Origin: Prevotellaceae bacterium
Lineage (GTDB): Bacteria > Bacteroidota > Bacteroidia > Bacteroidales > UBA932
Assembly: GCA_031254635.1 (NCBI GenBank)
Contig: JAIRUB010000164.1
Span: 1-9,525, forward strand
DNA: 9,525 bases
Direction of reading: 5' to 3'
Below, in pieces: positions 7,335-9,525 of this stretch. Under the pieces are notes generated by a model, which ran no database searches, was not told the DNA's origin, and was given only the letters and a program-made list of their open reading frames with translations. The position numbers and the translations under genes are program-made. Within the stretch, counting starts at the first letter, position 1; every line of letters starts with the position of its first letter.

Positions 7335-7434
7335 GTCTGCATTATGGCCTTGCATAATGTGGACGTTAAACAACAAAGCGCACCTGCAGGGAAAGGTATC
7401 TATGCTGTAGAAAAACTTATTTACCTTCCCTGCA
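7335..7434 (+). ncRNA. Structured leader or small RNA: two strong consecutive hairpins
   Basis: Hairpin 1 pairs GTCTGCATTATG (7335-7346) with CATAATGTGGAC (7353-7364) around the loop GCCTTG: ten Watson-Crick and two G-U pairs, with no mismatch. Hairpin 2 pairs TGCAGGGAAAGGTA (7385-7398) with TACCTTCCCTGCA (7422-7434) with one bulged A and a 23-base loop. It is markedly more G/C-rich than the surrounding DNA. Hairpin 2 can be extended by GCG (7378-7380) with CGC (7441-7443) across an internal loop. It may be the 5' leader of the lipoprotein mRNA, an independent small RNA, or a recombination site. I do not recognise a known riboswitch. The strand is uncertain because a promoter-like box faces it from each side. 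Confidence 0.5.
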
Positions 7435-7483
7435 AACCGACGCCCAGAGGTTAAGCGGCAAAAATGTTGCAACTTGTAAAAAA

Positions 7484-7491
7484 CAAAGATA
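7484..7491 (-). promoter_or_regulatory. Candidate leftward -7 promoter box
   Basis: The minus strand reads TATCTTTG, a perfect TAnnTTTG match. A TTTG lies 22 bp upstream on that strand (in 7514-7517), close to -33 spacing. It would transcribe the hairpin region leftward, antisense to the lipoprotein leader. Confidence 0.35.
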
Positions 7492-7526
7492 CGAAAATAA
7501 AATAACAATTTAACAAATTAAAAAAT

Positions 7527-8339
7527 ATGAGAAAAAATACAATTAGATTAACAGCGCTCTTAATAGCATTTGTAGCATTAGTTACATCTTGCGCAAAAGT
7601 AGACGAAACTAATACGGAGATATTTCAAAACCCTTACGCACACGTAGGTAAATTGCATAATGATTTTTTGACTAATGTTAAAAACAACTTTCAATCTGAT
7701 TTAGAAATAACTGAATTAGAGGATGGGATTAACTTTATAACGGATTTTAATATATCTTATGTTTCAACATTAAATATAAGTCCGGAAGAAAAGGCGATGT
7801 ATGTTAATTCTTTAAATGAATATAAAAGATTTGTAAATACTACAATTTTTTATAATGAATTTTTTGCTCCAAGTACCAGGAGTAGTGAGGGTAAATATTT
7901 TGACTACTTAGAGGAAGCACTATCTTTAGAGTTAATTGACGACTTTGAATATGAGCAATTAGATTTGATAGGTCGGACATTAATAGGAAATTACAATGGC
8001 AATATTCCTGATCATAAATTGAAGCGAGTAATTTTGGGAATTAATGATCAATGGATAGAACAAGGATATACTGTAGATTCACAAAATGGACAAATATTAG
8101 CTGTGACATTAGCAATATCTATTTCATCAATAGAGTGGTGGGAAGAAAATCCTGATGTTTTTGAACTAACAAGAATACTGCCGGCTTGGGCGGGTGCAGA
8201 TATTGCAGGTGCAGTTGGTGGGGCTATTTGGTCAGCAATTACTGGGGGAAATCTTGCAAGCGGAGCAGCTGGGGGCGCTATAATGGGATCTACCGGAGTT
8301 GCAGGAAAAGTGGGTAAATGGCTTGCAAAATTATTTTAA
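7527..8339 (+). CDS. Lipoprotein with Gly/Ala-rich hydrophobic C-terminal tail (possible bacteriocin-like toxin precursor)
   Basis: Not recognised as a named family. The 270-aa product starts with a type II signal peptide: basic MRKNTIR, hydrophobic LTALLIAFVALV, then lipobox VTSC with Cys22, so it should be a lipid-anchored envelope protein. Residues 23-215 are acidic and probably mostly helical, with NPYAHVGKLHNDFL (35-48), which resembles from memory an opening seen in other Bacteroidota lipoproteins. Residues 218-270 change sharply: a hydrophobic stretch rich in Gly and Ala with closely spaced glycines (GAVGGAIW, ITGGN, GAAGGAIMG), ending in the cationic VGKWLAKLF. This recalls the mature part of class II bacteriocins or other pore-forming peptides. 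Release would need proteolysis, e.g. near Arg118 or Arg216; that is speculation. Base composition is much richer in A/T than valS or the left-hand genes. The next gene starts one base after the stop, suggesting translational coupling. Confidence 0.8.
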   Translation: MRKNTIRLTALLIAFVALVTSCAKVDETNTEIFQNPYAHVGKLHNDFLTNVKNNFQSDLEITELEDGINFITDFNISYVSTLNISPEEKAMYVNSLNEYKRFVNTTIFYNEFFAPSTRSSEGKYFDYLEEALSLELIDDFEYEQLDLIGRTLIGNYNGNIPDHKLKRVILGINDQWIEQGYTVDSQNGQILAVTLAISISSIEWWEENPDVFELTRILPAWAGADIAGAVGGAIWSAITGGNLASGAAGGAIMGSTGVAGKVGKWLAKLF

Positions 8340-8340
8340 T

Positions 8341-8664
8341 ATGTACATAAAAGAAATCATTACATTTATTATTGTTGTTGTTTCCGGTGGAGTTGCAGGC
8401 TATCTTTTTTATCTATATTATGATAGAAAAAAGAAAAAAGATGAAAAAGATTTGAATAAAAGGGAATCAATGCTTACTTCAATTTTTACTTTTGTAGCAA
8501 TTGCACTGTCTGCTTTTTTCATTTCTTTCACTGATAATTATTTCTATATGTTTTTAATATTCGTAGGAGTAACTATAGGAGCAGGTCTTATTTTGGGGCT
8601 ATTGCTTATTATATTGAAAAAACTACGAAGGGATAAAAATAATAGTAAAGAAGAAACGATGTAG
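8341..8664 (+). CDS. Small membrane protein with three predicted helices (candidate immunity partner)
   Basis: A 107-aa unrecognised protein. Hydrophobic segments at about 6-27 (IITFIIVVVSGGVAGYLFYLYY), 45-63 and 67-92 are probable membrane helices. The loop DRKKKKDEKDLNKR (28-41) and the tail KKLRRDKNNSKEE are strongly charged and basic, which by the positive-inside rule puts both in the cytoplasm if the second and third helices form a hairpin. The ATG at 8341 follows the lipoprotein TAA after a single base; an earlier in-frame ATG at 8299 lies inside the lipoprotein gene and is not preferred. The pairing of a secreted Gly-rich protein with a small multi-span membrane protein is the usual layout of a bacteriocin and its immunity protein; it could equally be a processing or anchoring factor. 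No motif fixes its job. Confidence 0.75.
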   Translation: MYIKEIITFIIVVVSGGVAGYLFYLYYDRKKKKDEKDLNKRESMLTSIFTFVAIALSAFFISFTDNYFYMFLIFVGVTIGAGLILGLLLIILKKLRRDKNNSKEETM

Positions 8665-8704
8665 TTGTATCTATAGTAACAGCAAGGAGTATGGGTGAAA
8701 TCTT

Positions 8705-8724
8705 ATGGGGAGTAGCCCATTTTT
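8705..8724 (+). terminator. Possible weak intrinsic terminator after the membrane protein gene
   Basis: ATGGG (8705-8709) pairs with CCCAT (8716-8720) around a 6-base loop, followed by TTTT. The stem has only 5 bp, so strength is doubtful, but the site 40 bp after the stop codon is right for the end of the lipoprotein operon. Confidence 0.4.
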
Positions 8725-8761
8725 ATAGTATTCATTTATAATAACTTATTTCACCTCTAAC

Positions 8762-8825
8762 TCTTAGTCACTTAATCACTTAATTACTTAATCACTTAAT
8801 CACTTAGTCTCTAAATCTCTTAATC
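8762..8825. repeat. 8-bp tandem repeat array (8 units)
   Basis: Eight contiguous 8-bp units of consensus ACTTAATC: TCTTAGTC, ACTTAATC, ACTTAATT, ACTTAATC, ACTTAATC, ACTTAGTC, TCTAAATC, TCTTAATC. The four central units are nearly identical and the edges degenerate. It lies between the accessory block and the valS promoter. The short perfect units make slippage possible. Related units occur at 7100-7123. Confidence 0.85.
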
Positions 8826-8838
8826 CCAAATTTATTTC

Positions 8839-8846
8839 TATCTTTG
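8839..8846 (+). promoter_or_regulatory. valS promoter -7 box
   Basis: TATCTTTG is a perfect TAnnTTTG box 21 bp before the valS ATG, so the leader would be about 15 bases. No TTG is found at the -33 distance; the 8-bp repeats occupy that position. Confidence 0.55.
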
Positions 8847-8867
8847 TAACCTTAAATGTAGTAGATT

Positions 8868-9525
8868 ATGCAATTAGCTGCAAAGTACAATCCCGCAGAG
8901 GTGGAAGATAAATGGTATGCCTATTGGCTGCAACATCGTCTGTTTCACTCGGAACCTGGTGAGCGTGAGCCATACACCATAGTAATTCCGCCACCCAATG
9001 TTACGGGCGTATTGCACATGGGGCACATGCTCAATAATACCATTCAGGATGTATTGGTACGCCGCGCCCGCATGCAGGGCAAAAATGCCTGTTGGGTACC
9101 CGGCACCGACCATGCTTCTATTGCTACGGAAGCTAAAGTAGTGGCTAAACTCAAAGAGCAGGGCATCAAGAAAACCGATATCAGCCGCGACGAATTTCTG
9201 CAGCACGCTTGGGAATGGAAAGAAAAACATGGCGGTATCATTCTCGAACAGCTAAAGAAATTAGGCGCTTCGTGCGACTGGGAACGCACCAGCTTTACCA
9301 TGGATCCTGCGCTAAGCCAAGCTGTTATTGATACTTTCGTTCATTTTTACAAAAAAGGATGGATTTACCGCGGCGTTCGTATGGTAAACTGGGACCCTGC
9401 AGGCAAAACAGCTGTGAGCGACGAGGAGGTAATACACAAAGAGGTAAATAGTAAACTGTATTATATTAAGTACAAGATACAAGCCCCCCCCGCCCCCCAA
9501 GGGGGAGCTGGGCTCATCATCGCCA
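8868..9525 (+). CDS. valS: Valyl-tRNA synthetase, N-terminal part (3' truncated)
   Basis: The first 219 codons of a class I aminoacyl-tRNA synthetase that attaches valine to tRNA-Val in the cytoplasm; the window ends inside it (a full protein is usually about 870-950 aa). Seen are the N-terminal YNPAEVEDKWYAYW (7-20), PPPNVTGVLHMGHML (41-55) with the HIGH-type ATP-binding motif as HMGH (50-53), WVPGTDHASIATE (76-88), which is typical of ValS, LGASCDWERTSFTMD (132-146), and NWDPAGKTAVSDEEV (174-188) leading into the CP1 editing domain. Residues 206-215 (APPAPQGGAG) are an unusual Pro/Gly insert encoded by a C-run/G-run palindrome. The ATG at 8868 fits the family start and lies 21 bp after a strong promoter box. 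G/C content is clearly higher than in the preceding block, returning to the level of the left-hand housekeeping genes. Confidence 0.95.
   Translation, partial: MQLAAKYNPAEVEDKWYAYWLQHRLFHSEPGEREPYTIVIPPPNVTGVLHMGHMLNNTIQDVLVRRARMQGKNACWVPGTDHASIATEAKVVAKLKEQGIKKTDISRDEFLQHAWEWKEKHGGIILEQLKKLGASCDWERTSFTMDPALSQAVIDTFVHFYKKGWIYRGVRMVNWDPAGKTAVSDEEVIHKEVNSKLYYIKYKIQAPPAPQGGAGLIIA
9483..9508. repeat. C-run/G-run palindromic element inside valS
   Basis: A run of eight Cs, a G, six Cs, AA, then five Gs and AGC; CCCCC-AA-GGGGG can fold as a tight hairpin. From memory, similar C-run/AA/G-run elements are scattered between genes in many Bacteroidota. Here it lies within the reading frame and is translated as APPAPQGGA without breaking it. 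Homopolymer length could also be a sequencing or assembly problem, especially 42 bases from the contig end. Confidence 0.7.

Larger units (their letters stand above)
6946..7526. other. Long A/T-rich leader region before the lipoprotein gene
   Basis: 581 bp with no conventional gene. From left to right it holds a 12-codon ORF at 6950-6988 (MKIYINFYSLLV, unsupported), degenerate 8-bp repeats (7100-7123), a TATTTTTG box (7135-7142), a 7-bp inverted repeat ACTACAT/ATGTAGT (7194-7200 and 7218-7224, possible operator), a TACCTTTG box (7269-7276), a 7-codon ORF (7311-7334), two strong hairpins (7335-7434) and a leftward TATCTTTG box (7484-7491). The parts with better support are listed separately. 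A minus-strand ORF covers 7296-7508 but shows no protein-like features. Confidence 0.6.

Noticed and set aside
7365..7457. Integron attC-like site (GTTAAAC and GTTAAGC flanking the second hairpin, equal 6-base spacers)
   Set aside because: The right box fits GTTRRRY, but the left box departs from RYYYAAC and pairs with one mismatch. There is no integrase, and no matching site follows the membrane protein gene. Kept only as an alternative for the structured element.
7296..7508. 70-aa minus-strand ORF over the hairpin region
   Set aside because: It covers both inverted repeats and has no domain, signal or plausible start context. The structure explains the sequence better than coding does.
8762..8825. 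CRISPR array
   Set aside because: Units are 8 bp and contiguous with no spacers, and there are no cas genes.
8874..9500. Three minus-strand ORFs opposite valS (8874-9230, 9044-9301, 9312-9500)
   Set aside because: They are antisense to the clearly recognisable valS reading frame, which runs open to the end of the window.

Overview
The window looks like chromosomal DNA of a member of the Bacteroidota, probably a metagenome or short-read assembly contig. Several clues agree. Start codons lack Shine-Dalgarno sequences and have A/T-rich leaders. TAnnTTTG (-7) promoter boxes sit upstream of genes. The tandem FKBP protein, the small HTH protein and the lipoprotein are of types I associate with this phylum. 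A C-run/G-run palindrome of a kind often scattered in these genomes lies inside valS. The class cannot be fixed from the sequence. The first 16 bases are not genomic: they match the 3' end of an Illumina adapter.

Layout. (1) 17-631, + strand: C-terminal part of a tandem FKBP-type peptidyl-prolyl isomerase, convergent with the next genes. (2) 662-6313, - strand: four housekeeping or carbohydrate genes read leftward, in transcription order GH13 alpha-amylase-family enzyme, class I/II aminotransferase, dTDP-4-dehydrorhamnose reductase (rfbD/rmlD) and phosphohexomutase. The last two are 20 bp apart and probably co-transcribed. The set suggests intracellular glucan breakdown, sugar-phosphate interconversion and deoxysugar synthesis, but it is not a complete dTDP-rhamnose cluster. 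(3) 6314-8867: an A/T-rich accessory-looking stretch. It holds a long imperfect hairpin, an 81-aa winged-helix-like regulator, a leader region with a 7-codon ORF followed by two strong hairpins, a 270-aa lipoprotein with a Gly/Ala-rich hydrophobic and cationic tail, and, one base after its stop, a 107-aa membrane protein with three predicted helices. Degenerate 8-bp tandem repeats lie on both sides of the leader-lipoprotein-membrane protein block. (4) 8868-9525, + strand: the 5' third or less of valS, running off the end.

The most interesting part is 6700-8664. The lipoprotein tail resembles a class II bacteriocin or pore-forming peptide, and the coupled small membrane protein would suit an immunity partner. 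The small HTH protein and the structured leader could control the pair. This is inference from architecture; no homology search was possible.
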